A stretch of DNA of 64,000 bases from Gammaproteobacteria bacterium (GCA_024640085.1 JAHEFR010000007.1:1-64000); one strand, 5' to 3'; shown: positions 25,895 to 34,556, numbered from the stretch's first letter. The notes: a model not told the origin generated them from the letters alone. Numbers and translations: made by a program.

Positions 25895-28507
25895 CTATTT
25901 GAACATCGCCATGATCTTGTCGATGATCCCGAACAGGGTGACGTCGTCGGAATCATTCTCGGCGTACGTCCCGTTGGTCAGCGTGTGGGCATTCCAGGAA
26001 GCCAGCGCACCGGCTGCATCCTGGTTGATCAGCCTTGCCCGGTGGCAGCCACCGCAGGCCCTGGAGGCCGGACCGGTGACGTACTCGGGAATGTTACCGC
26101 TGATGTTACGGCTAGCCGTCTCGAAGGGCTTGCCCGGAACCGCGCCAGTGTTGTCATAGATGCCGTACCAGGAATCGACGTCATAGGAGCCCGACAACAC
26201 GCCAGGTATGGTCTGGGACTGATCCGGCGGGTTGAACGTTTCCGGGTTATGGCAGGCCTCACAATTGGTGATCGTGAAGTTCGGGAAGACATGCTTGATG
26301 TGCAGGTCATACCGCGCCGTGTACACCGGATCCCAACCAGGCACCTGGTCGCTCACACCACCGTTGAATATATCGTCGGTGTCGAAGTCCTGGAACGAGT
26401 GGATCGTGTGGGCGTAGTTCACGATCGACCGTGACGCCATCTCGAGGTGACTGCCCGGGAACGTCGGGTTGTGGCAGTTCCGGCACATCGCGACATCTCC
26501 GCCCCGGCCGCTGCCGGCGTGGAATGTGGCGCCGAGCTGCTCGTGGCAGACGTTGCAGCCGTCCGTGGACACGATCGCAGCGGTCCCATTGTAATAGTTG
26601 GCAATGACACCGTTCTCACCCAAGTCGAACGCCTCGGTGACGGCGCTGAGCGCGATCGGTGTGCCATCGAGCTGCAGACCCGGCAGGACCGTTATCTGAG
26701 CCTTGGTGACGGTACCGTCGGCGATCAGGTCGGGCACGGTCTGGTATTCCATCCCCGCGATCCCGGTCCACCCAGTCAAATCAACGGTGGCCACGTAGGG
26801 ATCGGCCGCCGTGCCGGTGCCGGTGACACTCGGGAAGATGGGATTGTCCACATCACCCGGTTCCCACTCGAACCTGCAGCCACGGCCGCATGCGGCAGGG
26901 GCCCTGTTTTCATCCCCCTGATGGGAAGGAACGATGAAGTTCTTGGTGTTCAGGTCGTAGAAGGACACCAGCAACTCGGGCTCGATGGCCGGATCGCTCA
27001 CGCTGAACGTGACGGTCATCGTGTTGGCCGCGAGATCCACGCTGACATCGTCGATCGAAGCCGTGTAGACGCCCGCATACTTGGTGCCGTCATCCATGTA
27101 GACCCGATCCCAGTACCCGGAATGCAGGTCGGCGAACGTCGGGATGCCGGTGCCCGCCACGTGGCAGAGCTGGCAATCCAGGTCCATGCTGTGGAAGCCT
27201 TCGACACCTGCTTCGGTCCAGATGTACTCCATGGCCGGGGCTCTGCCCTCCTGGTAGTACTGGGAACCCGCAACGTCAACATCGTCCGGCCACGCATCTA
27301 CGCCCTGAACCGCATGGCAGCTCTTGCAGGTCTCGGCGACGAATTCCTCGTCGGCCAGCACCTGGTCCAGCTTGCCTTCGTGGCAGGTGGCACAGTTCGC
27401 CATGGACGATGGGAAGGGAAATTCCATGGCGTGGGACATGTGCGTGTCATTCATGACGTTGGCGGTGTACGCGTACAGTGCCTCTTCCGCGGCGCCGAGT
27501 TCAGTCGTCGCCCAGGCGTACGGATCGTCCACCATCCACTGCCAGTCCTCATGACCGCCTGAGCGGTCGTCATAGTGGCAGGACTTGCACGCCGCGAAGT
27601 CGGGGATGCCTTCCACCTCTGCCGCGCGATAGCCGTGCTTCAGGTAAGGACTACCATGACACTTGACGCAGCCGGCCACATTGGCGGCGGACTCGTAGGA
27701 CGCCGGATCGGCGGATGCCGCCGTTCCGAAGCCGACCGCGGTGTTGGCCTGGTGGTCATACAGGTGGACGTGGGTGCCGGCAGGCGTCTCGGCGCCGGCC
27801 CCGCCCTCGTGCACGAACAACGGGACCATGGCGACGTAGCCATAGACATGCGCATTGCTCACTTCCGGAGCGAACAAGCAACTGTCCCTAGACGCCGTGT
27901 AGAGGCCGTTACCCAGGAAAGTCAGCTGGTTCAGGCTGCAGGAGTTGAGGTACTCCCGCGTGGCGTCGAAGTACTCGACCGTGTAGAAGGTCCTCTGGTC
28001 GATCAGCCGGTCGCCCGTGGCAATGTCCGGGTCGTCAAACGGCTGGCCGTCAAGCAGCACTTCGAACTGCACCGTCACGGTGAACGTGCCGTCGCCATTG
28101 TCAACGCTCGATATGTCGCCGGCGTCGAAGTTCAGTTCCAGCGCACTCTCGTCGACGTATCTGTCGTAGATCTCCTGGTGTTCGCTACCGGCGGCAGCGT
28201 GGCAGGTCTCGCAGGATTCGGGCTTGGACGCCGCGATCTCCAGGGCGATCTTTGCCTCACCATCCTCGATGTTAGCGAGGGCGTTACAGTCGTCTGTGTT
28301 GACGACGCCGTCGTTGTTCAGGTCCTCGTCGGGGAGGTCCTTGATCCCGTTCTCGTTCAGGTCCCAACAGTTGAGACCATCCGTTCCGGCAGCCCCCGGC
28401 GCGCCGTCGTTCCCGTCATCGCCGCCGCAACCCGCGAGGCCAAGACCGAGAACGATGACAGACAGGAGCGTGGCTAACCGGAAGTTACCGTGCCTTAGTG
28501 CGTCCAT
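25895..28507 (-). CDS. OmcA/MtrC family decahaem c-type cytochrome lipoprotein (copy 2)
   Basis: An 870-residue paralogue of the downstream cytochrome. Start ATG at 28507. The first 80 residues are closely similar to copy 1: lipobox LGLAGC, collagen-like GNDGAPGAAGTDG, and Asp-rich loops DLNENGIKD and DLNNDGVVN. The rest has diverged. Ten haem sites: CETCH, CVKCH, CKSCH, CATCH, CKSCH, CQLCH, then a beta domain with a CGRGC pair, then CNVCH, CRNCH, CEACH, CGGCH. The first haem comes much earlier (about residue 105) than in copy 1, so the haem grouping is six plus four by order rather than five plus five. It ends with a hydrophobic DDVTLFGIIDKIMAMFK tail. Probably a second surface terminal of the same conduit. 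Confidence 0.94.
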   Translation of the reverse strand: MDALRHGNFRLATLLSVIVLGLGLAGCGGDDGNDGAPGAAGTDGLNCWDLNENGIKDLPDEDLNNDGVVNTDDCNALANIEDGEAKIALEIAASKPESCETCHAAAGSEHQEIYDRYVDESALELNFDAGDISSVDNGDGTFTVTVQFEVLLDGQPFDDPDIATGDRLIDQRTFYTVEYFDATREYLNSCSLNQLTFLGNGLYTASRDSCLFAPEVSNAHVYGYVAMVPLFVHEGGAGAETPAGTHVHLYDHQANTAVGFGTAASADPASYESAANVAGCVKCHGSPYLKHGYRAAEVEGIPDFAACKSCHYDDRSGGHEDWQWMVDDPYAWATTELGAAEEALYAYTANVMNDTHMSHAMEFPFPSSMANCATCHEGKLDQVLADEEFVAETCKSCHAVQGVDAWPDDVDVAGSQYYQEGRAPAMEYIWTEAGVEGFHSMDLDCQLCHVAGTGIPTFADLHSGYWDRVYMDDGTKYAGVYTASIDDVSVDLAANTMTVTFSVSDPAIEPELLVSFYDLNTKNFIVPSHQGDENRAPAACGRGCRFEWEPGDVDNPIFPSVTGTGTAADPYVATVDLTGWTGIAGMEYQTVPDLIADGTVTKAQITVLPGLQLDGTPIALSAVTEAFDLGENGVIANYYNGTAAIVSTDGCNVCHEQLGATFHAGSGRGGDVAMCRNCHNPTFPGSHLEMASRSIVNYAHTIHSFQDFDTDDIFNGGVSDQVPGWDPVYTARYDLHIKHVFPNFTITNCEACHNPETFNPPDQSQTIPGVLSGSYDVDSWYGIYDNTGAVPGKPFETASRNISGNIPEYVTGPASRACGGCHRARLINQDAAGALASWNAHTLTNGTYAENDSDDVTLFGIIDKIMAMFK

Positions 28508-28552
28508 AGTGACTGTCCCCAAGTTTCAATAGTTACGCCTAACAGACGATCC

Positions 28553-28575
28553 GGCCCGGCGTAAAAGGCCGGACC
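28553..28575 (-). promoter_or_regulatory. Conserved leader hairpin, copy 2
   Basis: GGUCCGGC pairs with GCCGGGCC on the transcribed strand (8 bp, one G-U, 7-nt loop). It lies 46 nt from the ATG, exactly as in copy 1. Confidence 0.5.
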
Positions 28576-28737
28576 GCCCAAAATTCGCAAAGCCTGACAA
28601 TTTTCACTCTCAGCTCGCTTGTTGTTCCGCGCCGGATTCCATGCGGTTTGAAGGAGTCCGAGGCGAATCATTCTTGTTGCCTGATCTTTTTCCTATCAAT
28701 ACAAGGGACTTTTTAAAGGAGGCAGTAGAGCTTTCCC

Positions 28738-28751
28738 ATGACCTAGGTCAA
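28738..28751 (-). promoter_or_regulatory. CRP/FNR-family-like palindrome, copy 2 promoter
   Basis: TTGACCTAGGTCAT on the minus strand, a near-perfect palindrome of the form TTGAC-N4-GTCAA. Compared with the copy 1 site, the inner base of each half-site is changed from T/A to C/G, which could alter which family member (FNR, DNR-like or other) binds. It is placed 231 nt from the start codon, matching the 232 nt of copy 1. Confidence 0.6.
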
Positions 28752-28845
28752 TTGCAGTGCAAAATACGTATATTTACGTACAACCAGCCACGTGTGCCAC
28801 AGCCATGTCGATAGGCGCAGATTCCTCGATGAGCCGACCCAAGCC

Positions 28846-28869
28846 AAAAAAAAGCGCCCTTTCGGGCGC
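28846..28869 (-). terminator. Rho-independent terminator after the monohaem cytochrome
   Basis: On the minus strand GCGCCC-gaaa-GGGCGC followed by eight T residues. It ends the small cytochrome c transcript about 70 nt after its stop codon, so the decahaem genes downstream rely on their own promoters. Confidence 0.92.
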
Positions 28870-28938
28870 CGCTTGTCCAGTCTGGTCGGGGATCGTCCGT
28901 TTCGGACGACGGGCTGATCCCGAGTCGAGGAGATTCGA

Positions 28939-29214
28939 CTACTTGAAGCTTGACCAGTAAGTCGCGATGTTGACGATATCCGCGTCGGTCAGACCGCTCG
29001 CGTCGCCCTTGTGCTCGACGCCGCCGCCTTTCACCGAGGTGATCATGGTGACGATTTCCTCGGTGGACTCGCCGGCGAAATCGTCCTCATAGTGACATTC
29101 AGCGCACTTGGCCTCGAACACGGCCTTGCCGGCCTCGGCGTCCCCGGCCGCGCTGGCGGCCACGCCCCACAGCGCCAACGGCAACGCCAGCACAAGTCCC
29201 TTCACGATATGCAT
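28939..29214 (-). CDS. Small monohaem c-type cytochrome
   Basis: A 91-residue exported class I-like cytochrome. ATG at 29214 with GGAG 9 nt upstream; signal peptide MHIVKGLVLALPLALWGVAA with cleavage after SAA. The mature part begins GDAEAGKAVFEAKCAECH (one haem) and ends LTDADIVNIATYWSSFK, a typical C-terminal helix. The only internal Met after the haem site is in VTMITSV, so the sixth haem ligand is uncertain. It has its own promoter and terminator and sits at the head of the decahaem cluster. It may shuttle electrons in the periplasm between inner-membrane quinol oxidation and the MtrA-type cytochrome. Confidence 0.9.
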   Translation of the reverse strand: MHIVKGLVLALPLALWGVAASAAGDAEAGKAVFEAKCAECHYEDDFAGESTEEIVTMITSVKGGGVEHKGDASGLTDADIVNIATYWSSFK

Positions 29215-29244
29215 AGGTCGGTACTCCATGAAACGAAGGGCCAG

Positions 29245-29272
29245 ATCATAACGCAGCGGGGCCGAACATCAA
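29245..29272 (-). promoter_or_regulatory. Probable sigma-70 promoter of the monohaem cytochrome
   Basis: On the minus strand TTGATG (-35, 29267-29272), a 16-nt spacer and TATGAT (-10, 29245-29250), giving a predicted start about 24 nt before the ATG. Unlike the decahaem promoters, no FNR-like box is seen, so expression may be constitutive. Confidence 0.6.
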
Positions 29273-29299
29273 TACCGCGCGGCGCGTCCCGTTGCGGCG

Positions 29300-30196
29300 C
29301 TACCGGGACCTGTCAGCCGGGTCCGGGCCGATGACGTTGCGCAAATAGTCCGAGAACTGGCCACCGTATTCCTCGTGCTTGAGCCCGAAATGCACGGTCG
29401 CCTCCAGATAGCCCAGTTTGCTGCCGCAATCGAACCTGATCCCGTCGAACTGCAGGGCGCGAACCTCCCCGTCAGCAAGAAGCCGGGCGATGCCGTCGGT
29501 AAGCTGTATCTCGCCGCCCGCCCCCTCCCCCAGGTCCGCCAGGCAGTCGAAGATTTCCGGCTCCAGGATGTAACGGCCCACGACCGCAAGACTCGACGGA
29601 GCGTGGTCCGGGGCGGGTTTCTCGACAATGCCCTTGAGCCGCCACACATGCTCGTCGACGGGAACGCCGTCGACCACGCCGTACTGGTCGGTCTGGTCCC
29701 GGGGCACTCGCTGCACACCCAGCACGCTGCCGCCGGTCTCCTCGTGTAGCTGGCGCATCTGCTCCAGGCAAGGCACGGAGGCGTCGATCAGGTCATCGGC
29801 GAGATGCACGAAGAAAGGATGATCCCCGACCACCGAGCGGGCGCACAGTACGGCATGCCCCAGGCCCAGCGGAGCACCCTGGCGGATGTAGATACAGGTG
29901 ACGTTCTCGGGGACGATCGAGCGGACCGTGGCCAACTCGTCCGACTTGCCCTTCTCGACCAGCAACTGCTCCAGTTCCGTGTCGGAGTCGAAGTGGTCCT
30001 CGATGGCGCGCTTGTGTCGCCCGGTGATGAACACGAGATTGGTGGCGCCCGCGGCCAGCGCTTCCTCCACCGCATACTGGATCAGCGGCTTGTCCACCAC
30101 CGGCAGCATTTCCTTGGGGCTGGCCTTGGTGGCGGGGAGGAACCTCGTCCCCTTACCCGCCACCGGGAAAACGGCGTAATGAATCGGTTTCGGCAC
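29300..30196 (-). CDS. galU: UTP-glucose-1-phosphate uridylyltransferase
   Basis: A 298-residue cytoplasmic enzyme making UDP-glucose for envelope polysaccharides. It has the nucleotide-binding start [21 protein letters not shown], the [16 protein letters not shown] block, and the conserved [26 protein letters not shown] and GIVEKPAPD segments. The GTG at 30196 is chosen because AGGGAG lies 6 nt before it; the upstream GTG at 30214 has no such site. Length equals E. coli GalU. Confidence 0.95.
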   Translation of the reverse strand: MPKPIHYAVFPVAGKGTRFLPATKASPKEMLPVVDKPLIQYAVEEALAAGATNLVFITGRHKRAIEDHFDSDTELEQLLVEKGKSDELATVRSIVPENVTCIYIRQGAPLGLGHAVLCARSVVGDHPFFVHLADDLIDASVPCLEQMRQLHEETGGSVLGVQRVPRDQTDQYGVVDGVPVDEHVWRLKGIVEKPAPDHAPSSLAVVGRYILEPEIFDCLADLGEGAGGEIQLTDGIARLLADGEVRALQFDGIRFDCGSKLGYLEATVHFGLKHEEYGGQFSDYLRNVIGPDPADRSR

Positions 30197-30296
30197 TTTG
30201 GTCTCCCTGTGCACGCGGGCGGGGCCCGCCGGTCAGTCGGGAGTCCATGCTGGCACACACGGAACCCTCGGTTCAACGCCGCCGCGAGTGCCATTG

Positions 30297-30322
30297 AAAA
30301 AGGGCCGGCGTTGCGCCGGCCC
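30297..30322 (-). terminator. Rho-independent terminator after comEA
   Basis: On the minus strand GGGCCGGC-gcaac-GCCGGCCC followed by TTTTT, 28 nt after the comEA-like stop codon. It separates that gene from galU. Confidence 0.88.
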
Positions 30323-30350
30323 CTGCTCCACCCGTCACTTGCCGCGGGGC

Positions 30351-30632
30351 TCAGTCGGGAGCGATCTGCGGCCCGATCACGATGCGGTCCGCGTTCCACT
30401 CAAGGATGCGCGGGCCCACGCCGCTGACGTCCAGCAACTGCTCGGGGCTGTCGAATCGGCCCACGGTTTCCCGGTACTCGACGATGGCCTGGGCCCGGGC
30501 AATTCCGACCCCTTCCAGCTCCGCGGCCAGAGTGGCCGCATCGGCGGTATTGATGTTGACCGTACCCGCCTGGGCATAGCCGGCGATGAACATCGCCAGG
30601 ATGCCCGCGGCCCGCGTGATTGTCCTCAGCAT
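30351..30632 (-). CDS. comEA: ComEA-type helix-hairpin-helix DNA-binding protein
   Basis: A 93-residue protein with an export signal (residues 1-22, ending AGYAQA) and the domain TVNINTADAATLAAELEGVG followed by a second hairpin LLDVSGVGPRILEW. Small exported proteins of this type bind double-stranded DNA in the periplasm and pull it in during natural transformation; other members have no proven role. A good ribosome binding site (GGAGGG) precedes the ATG. Its own terminator lies directly downstream. Confidence 0.88.
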   Translation of the reverse strand: MLRTITRAAGILAMFIAGYAQAGTVNINTADAATLAAELEGVGIARAQAIVEYRETVGRFDSPEQLLDVSGVGPRILEWNADRIVIGPQIAPD

Positions 30633-30767
30633 GATTTCCCTCCTTGGAGGCGTGCCTCCGTGTTCACGGCCCGGGGGATCCTCGAGCCAGCACAGATCAT
30701 AGGGGTGGGAACGACTGGGGGGAGGCCCCGAAAACCGGCATTTCGGACAAGAATAGGCGGTTCGCCG

Positions 30768-31955
30768 TCAGGCGATCGAGGCGTCGAACTGGAACCTTGC
30801 CAAGGGTCGGCTACTGCCCCAGGACTTGCAGGTCGGGCACTGCCAGAACAGCATCTGGCCGGAGAATCCGCAGTTCTGACAGCGGTAGGCCGGGCTGCGC
30901 ACGGCAAGCTTGCGCAAAGCCTGGGTGATGCGCCTCACGGAGTCCACCTCCGTGCCGGCGTCCGGGTGCGGCGGGCGAATGATCTCCAGCAGTTCCGTCA
31001 GGATCGGGTTTCGGCCGATGAATTCCCCGATGCAGTCGGCAGTGACAGGATCGTCGAAGCCACCATCGACGATCGCCGCATAGGCGATTCCCGACTTGAC
31101 GCCGGGATTGGCCTTCACCAGCGTTCCCAGAAGCCGGGCGAAGCCGTCGAGATCACCCATGGAGCGGTAGCACTTGCGCATGGCCGGCAACACAATGGCC
31201 GCAAACGCCGGATCCCGTTCCAGGGCATTCCGGTACAGCCGCGCCGCAAGCTTGTCATCATCTTCGGCGCTGGCCAGTTGGGCCCGCATCAGCGTGCTGC
31301 GAAGCGAGTTGCGATCTGCCGAGCGAGCCCGGCGCAGGTATTCCCGGGCCTTGGGCGGGTCCTCGCGGGACATGGCCACCTCGGCCAGTTCGCAATAATA
31401 ATGCGCGACGACCGGGTTCGCCGCGGACAGCGACATCGAGGCGAGCTGGTCCTGAACGGCGATCGCCTGTTCCCACTCCTTCTCCTGCTCGTAGATACTG
31501 ACCAGTTGCTCCAGAGCCAGCTGCTCGTAGCCGGATCGATCCGCAAGCCGGCGCAAGGTGTCCTCGGCCCGGTCGAACAGTCCAGCCTTCAGGTAATCGT
31601 CCGCAAGGGCCTTCAGCGCCCGGCTCCGCTGAGCCTTGGGCAGGTCAGCCCTGTCATAGATGTTCTGATGGATGAGGATGGCCCGATTGACCTCGCCGCG
31701 GCGACGGAACAGATTGCCGAGCAGGAAGTGGGTCTCGACAGTCTCCGTGTCCACGTCGACCATCCGGCGGAAGACTTCGATGGCCTGGTCAGGCTGTTCG
31801 TTGAGGAGGAAGTCCAGTCCCTTGAAATAGTCCGGATTCACCGCCGTGCCGTTACCCGCCACCGGCTCGGCGCGCCCGGTGAGTCGGGCAAAGAACCAGC
31901 CCGCGCCGGCGGCGGCGAACAGCAGCAAAAGGACGACGATCGACTCAGACGTCAT
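30768..31955 (-). CDS. lapB: Lipopolysaccharide assembly protein LapB
   Basis: A 395-residue regulator of LPS synthesis; in E. coli it recruits LpxC to FtsH for degradation. An N-terminal membrane anchor (residues 5-22) is followed by TPR repeats, e.g. DFLLNEQPDQAIEVFRRMVD and THFLLGNLFRRRGEVNRAI. A C-terminal rubredoxin-like metal site is formed by YRCQNCG and WQCPTCKSWG. The length fits (E. coli 389). The start overlaps the 3' end of lapA by 11 bp, the usual lapAB arrangement. Confidence 0.95.
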   Translation of the reverse strand: MTSESIVVLLLLFAAAGAGWFFARLTGRAEPVAGNGTAVNPDYFKGLDFLLNEQPDQAIEVFRRMVDVDTETVETHFLLGNLFRRRGEVNRAILIHQNIYDRADLPKAQRSRALKALADDYLKAGLFDRAEDTLRRLADRSGYEQLALEQLVSIYEQEKEWEQAIAVQDQLASMSLSAANPVVAHYYCELAEVAMSREDPPKAREYLRRARSADRNSLRSTLMRAQLASAEDDDKLAARLYRNALERDPAFAAIVLPAMRKCYRSMGDLDGFARLLGTLVKANPGVKSGIAYAAIVDGGFDDPVTADCIGEFIGRNPILTELLEIIRPPHPDAGTEVDSVRRITQALRKLAVRSPAYRCQNCGFSGQMLFWQCPTCKSWGSSRPLARFQFDASIA

Positions 31956-32247
31956 CAGCGACGGAGATCTTCCTCAGATTCTCGAGTTCGGTCTCGGCGA
32001 TCCTGGCCTCCCGGCGCTGCTTCCGGTTGCGGGACGCCAACCGGACTACCCAGCCGAGCGCGGACAACAGCCCCAGGATCCATCCGATCGCCAGGGTGGC
32101 GATGACCGCGTAGGCGATCCTGGTATGGATCACAGCGACGCCCAGGTCCAGGTCGAAGGACTGTGGATTTAGCCAGGCGAAAACAGCGGCCAACGCGATC
32201 GCCGCGAGGATGACCACGATAACGAGGATATTGCGGAACCTGCTCAT
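31945..32247 (-). CDS. lapA: Lipopolysaccharide assembly protein LapA (DUF1049)
   Basis: A 100-residue inner-membrane protein with two helices (about 5-26 and 42-64) around the loop WLNPQSFDLDLGVA, then a basic, coiled-coil tail (ASRNRKQRREARIAETELEN). The ATG at 32247 has GGGAG at 9-nt spacing; an ATG two codons upstream is too close to that site. Co-translated with lapB. Confidence 0.92.
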   Translation of the reverse strand: MSRFRNILVIVVILAAIALAAVFAWLNPQSFDLDLGVAVIHTRIAYAVIATLAIGWILGLLSALGWVVRLASRNRKQRREARIAETELENLRKISVADDV

Positions 32248-32360
32248 CCGCATTCGCTCCCGGGCGGATTGCTGGAGTGGCTTTCTACTCCGGAGAGTTT
32301 AACAAGGAATGGACGCGTCCACCTGATGAGTCGGACCGATCGGTTCCGGACCCGAAGTGG

Positions 32361-32663
32361 TCAGGACCGGATCGGGTTCTCGCGCCCCGAATTGACGCGC
32401 TCCCGCAGATCCTTGCCCGGCTTGAAATGGGGCACGTGCTTGCCGGAGAGGGCGACCGCTTCGCCGGTCTTCGGATTGCGCCCCATTCGGGGTGGGCGGA
32501 AGTGCAGCGAGAAGCTGCCGAATCCCCGGATCTCGATCCTCTCTCCCGAGGACAGACTGTCGCTCATGACTTCGAGGATGTGCTTGACCGCCAGTTCCAC
32601 ATCCTTCGCCGGCAGATGCTTCTGTTTCCTGCCAATGACGTCGATCAGTTCAGACTTGGTCAT
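32361..32663 (-). CDS. ihfB: Integration host factor subunit beta
   Basis: A 100-residue nucleoid protein that bends DNA as a heterodimer with IhfA. The start [20 protein letters not shown] has GGGAGGAG directly upstream. The DNA-binding arm [20 protein letters not shown] carries the intercalating proline region typical of IHF/HU, and the TGEAV motif follows. It is located downstream of rpsA, as in E. coli. Confidence 0.95.
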   Translation of the reverse strand: MTKSELIDVIGRKQKHLPAKDVELAVKHILEVMSDSLSSGERIEIRGFGSFSLHFRPPRMGRNPKTGEAVALSGKHVPHFKPGKDLRERVNSGRENPIRS

Positions 32664-32730
32664 GATCTCCTCCCTCTGTCCCGCCGCGGTCCCGGGCTGC
32701 CGGATGCGTCCGGCGCCTCTGCCATGGCCT

Positions 32731-32756
32731 GGGGCCACCCGTCACCGGGCGGCCCC
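32731..32756 (-). other. Strong stem-loop between rpsA and ihfB
   Basis: On the minus strand GGGGCC-g-CCCG-gtga-CGGG-t-GGCCCC gives a 10-bp stem with one G-U-type internal pair and a 4-nt loop. No T-tract follows, so it may be an mRNA-stabilising or processing structure rather than a terminator. Confidence 0.5.
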
Positions 32757-32765
32757 TAAACCATA

Positions 32766-34439
32766 TCAGGATTCGTCCTGACTCGAAATCTGCTCCTTGA
32801 GAAGGTCGCCCAGGCTGGTGCCGGAACCGGTGTCCGTCTTGTAGCTCTGCACGGCCTGCTGCTCCTCCTGGACCTCCTTGGCCTTGATGGAGAGATTGAT
32901 CATCCGGCTCTTTCGGTCGATACCCACGAACCTGGCCTCGACTTCGTCTCCAGCTTTCAGCACCATCCTCGCGTCCTCTACCCGATCGCGGGCGAGTTCC
33001 GACGCGCGGAGGTAGCCCTCGACGCCGTTCAAATCGATCTGGGCGCCCTTGGCGTCCACTTCCGTGACTACGCCCGTGACAATGCTGCCCTTGGGATGCT
33101 CGGCCAGGTAGGCGGAGAAGGGGTCCTTGTCCATCTGCTTGATGCCCAGCGAGATGCGCTCCCGCTCGGAATCGATGGACAGGATCACCGCGTCAACTTC
33201 GTCGCCCTTCTTGTAGTTGTGCACTGCCTCCTCGCCCGGGGTCTCCCAGGAGAGGTCGGACAGGTGCACCAGGCCGTCGATCTCGCCGTCGAGGCCGATG
33301 AAGACGCCGAAGTCCGTGATGGACTTGATGGTCCCCGATACCCGATCGCCCCGATTGAAGTTGGAGGCGAACTCCGCCCACGGGTTCGGGACGCACTGCT
33401 TGATACCAAGGGAAACGCGCCGCCGCTCCTCGTCGATGTCGAGAACCATGACCTCCACTTCGTCTCCCACCTGCACGACCTTGGCGGGATTGACGTTCTT
33501 GTTGGTCCAGTCCATTTCGGAGACGTGGACAAGGCCTTCGACCCCTTCCTCGATCTCCACGAAACAACCGTAGTCGGCGATGTTGGTGACCTTGCCGAAC
33601 AGGCGCGTGGTGGGCGGGTAACGCCTGGTCAGATCCCTCCAGGGATCCTCGCCGAGTTGTTTGATACCCAGGGACACGCGGCAACGCTCGCGATCAAACT
33701 TGAGGATCTTGACGTCGATCTCGTCGCCCACGTTGACCACTTCCGACGGATGCTTGACCCTCTTCCATGCCATGTCCGTGATGTGAAGCAGGCCGTCGAT
33801 GCCGCCCAGGTCCACGAAGGCGCCGTAATCAGTGAGATTCTTGACGATACCTTTCAGGACCGCCCCTTCCTGGAGGCTCTCCATCAGGGCCTCGCGCTCC
33901 GCGCTGTACTCTTCCTCGACCACGGCCCGCCGCGATACCACAACGTTGTTCCGTTTCTGGTCGAGCTTGATGACCTTGAACTCCAGCAGCTTCCCTTCCA
34001 GATAGGAGGGATCGCGAACCGGTCGCACATCGACCAGGGATCCCGGAAGGAACGCACGCACCAGGTCGATCTCGACGGTGAAGCCGCCCTTGACGCGGCC
34101 GTTGATGATGCCCTGTACCACCTTCTCGTCATCGAAGGCTTCCTGCAGCAGCGTCCACGTACGGGCGCGCTTGGCCTTCTCGCGCGACAGGCGGGTCTCG
34201 CCGAATCCGTCCTCGACGGCATCCAGCGCCACCTCGACCTCGTCGCCGATGGCAACTTCCAGTTCGCCCTTCTCGTCGCGGAACTGCTCCGCGGGTATGA
34301 CGGCCTCGGACTTGAGACCGGCATTGACTATGACGACGTCGTCGTTGACGGCCACGACGTGGGCCATCAGTATCGAACCCGGCTTGAACTGCTTGTCCGC
34401 CAGGCTCTGTTCGAAAAGTTCAGCAAAAGACTCAGACAT
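32766..34439 (-). CDS. rpsA: 30S ribosomal protein S1
   Basis: A 557-residue protein with six S1 RNA-binding repeats, e.g. [17 protein letters not shown]-type blocks: [50 protein letters not shown]. It brings mRNA to the 30S subunit. The start [16 protein letters not shown] matches E. coli S1. No Shine-Dalgarno sequence precedes the ATG at 34439, as expected for this autoregulated gene. Length equals E. coli S1 (557). Confidence 0.97.
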   Translation of the reverse strand: MSESFAELFEQSLADKQFKPGSILMAHVVAVNDDVVIVNAGLKSEAVIPAEQFRDEKGELEVAIGDEVEVALDAVEDGFGETRLSREKAKRARTWTLLQEAFDDEKVVQGIINGRVKGGFTVEIDLVRAFLPGSLVDVRPVRDPSYLEGKLLEFKVIKLDQKRNNVVVSRRAVVEEEYSAEREALMESLQEGAVLKGIVKNLTDYGAFVDLGGIDGLLHITDMAWKRVKHPSEVVNVGDEIDVKILKFDRERCRVSLGIKQLGEDPWRDLTRRYPPTTRLFGKVTNIADYGCFVEIEEGVEGLVHVSEMDWTNKNVNPAKVVQVGDEVEVMVLDIDEERRRVSLGIKQCVPNPWAEFASNFNRGDRVSGTIKSITDFGVFIGLDGEIDGLVHLSDLSWETPGEEAVHNYKKGDEVDAVILSIDSERERISLGIKQMDKDPFSAYLAEHPKGSIVTGVVTEVDAKGAQIDLNGVEGYLRASELARDRVEDARMVLKAGDEVEARFVGIDRKSRMINLSIKAKEVQEEQQAVQSYKTDTGSGTSLGDLLKEQISSQDES

Positions 34440-34509
34440 AAGTTTGATAAATGGTCTTGCGACCAACCCCTGTTCAGCCCCGGCCATCCTCTGGCCTGAC
34501 GGGTCAGTT

Positions 34510-34537
34510 ATAAAAGGCCCTGCATCCCTGCAGAGCC
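34510..34537 (-). terminator. Terminator-like hairpin between cmk and rpsA
   Basis: On the minus strand GGCUCUGCA-ggga-UGCAGGGCC (9-bp stem, one U-G) followed by TTTTAT. It starts 20 nt after the cmk stop and lies 70 nt before the rpsA start. It may be a partial terminator or attenuator lowering readthrough into rpsA, or part of the S1 autoregulatory leader. Confidence 0.65.
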
Positions 34538-34556
34538 GGATTCACTGGTTGACGGG

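Larger units (their letters stand above)
28508..28845 (-). promoter_or_regulatory. Promoter and structured 5' leader of decahaem cytochrome copy 2
   Basis: Same architecture as upstream of copy 1: a TACGTACAA motif (28775-28783) next to a further TACGTA, a CRP/FNR-like palindrome (28738-28751), a TTTAAA -10 candidate about 20 nt after it, then about 200 nt of leader with the hairpin at 28553-28575 and the shared GGGGACAGTCA ribosome-binding segment before the ATG. Confidence 0.65.
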
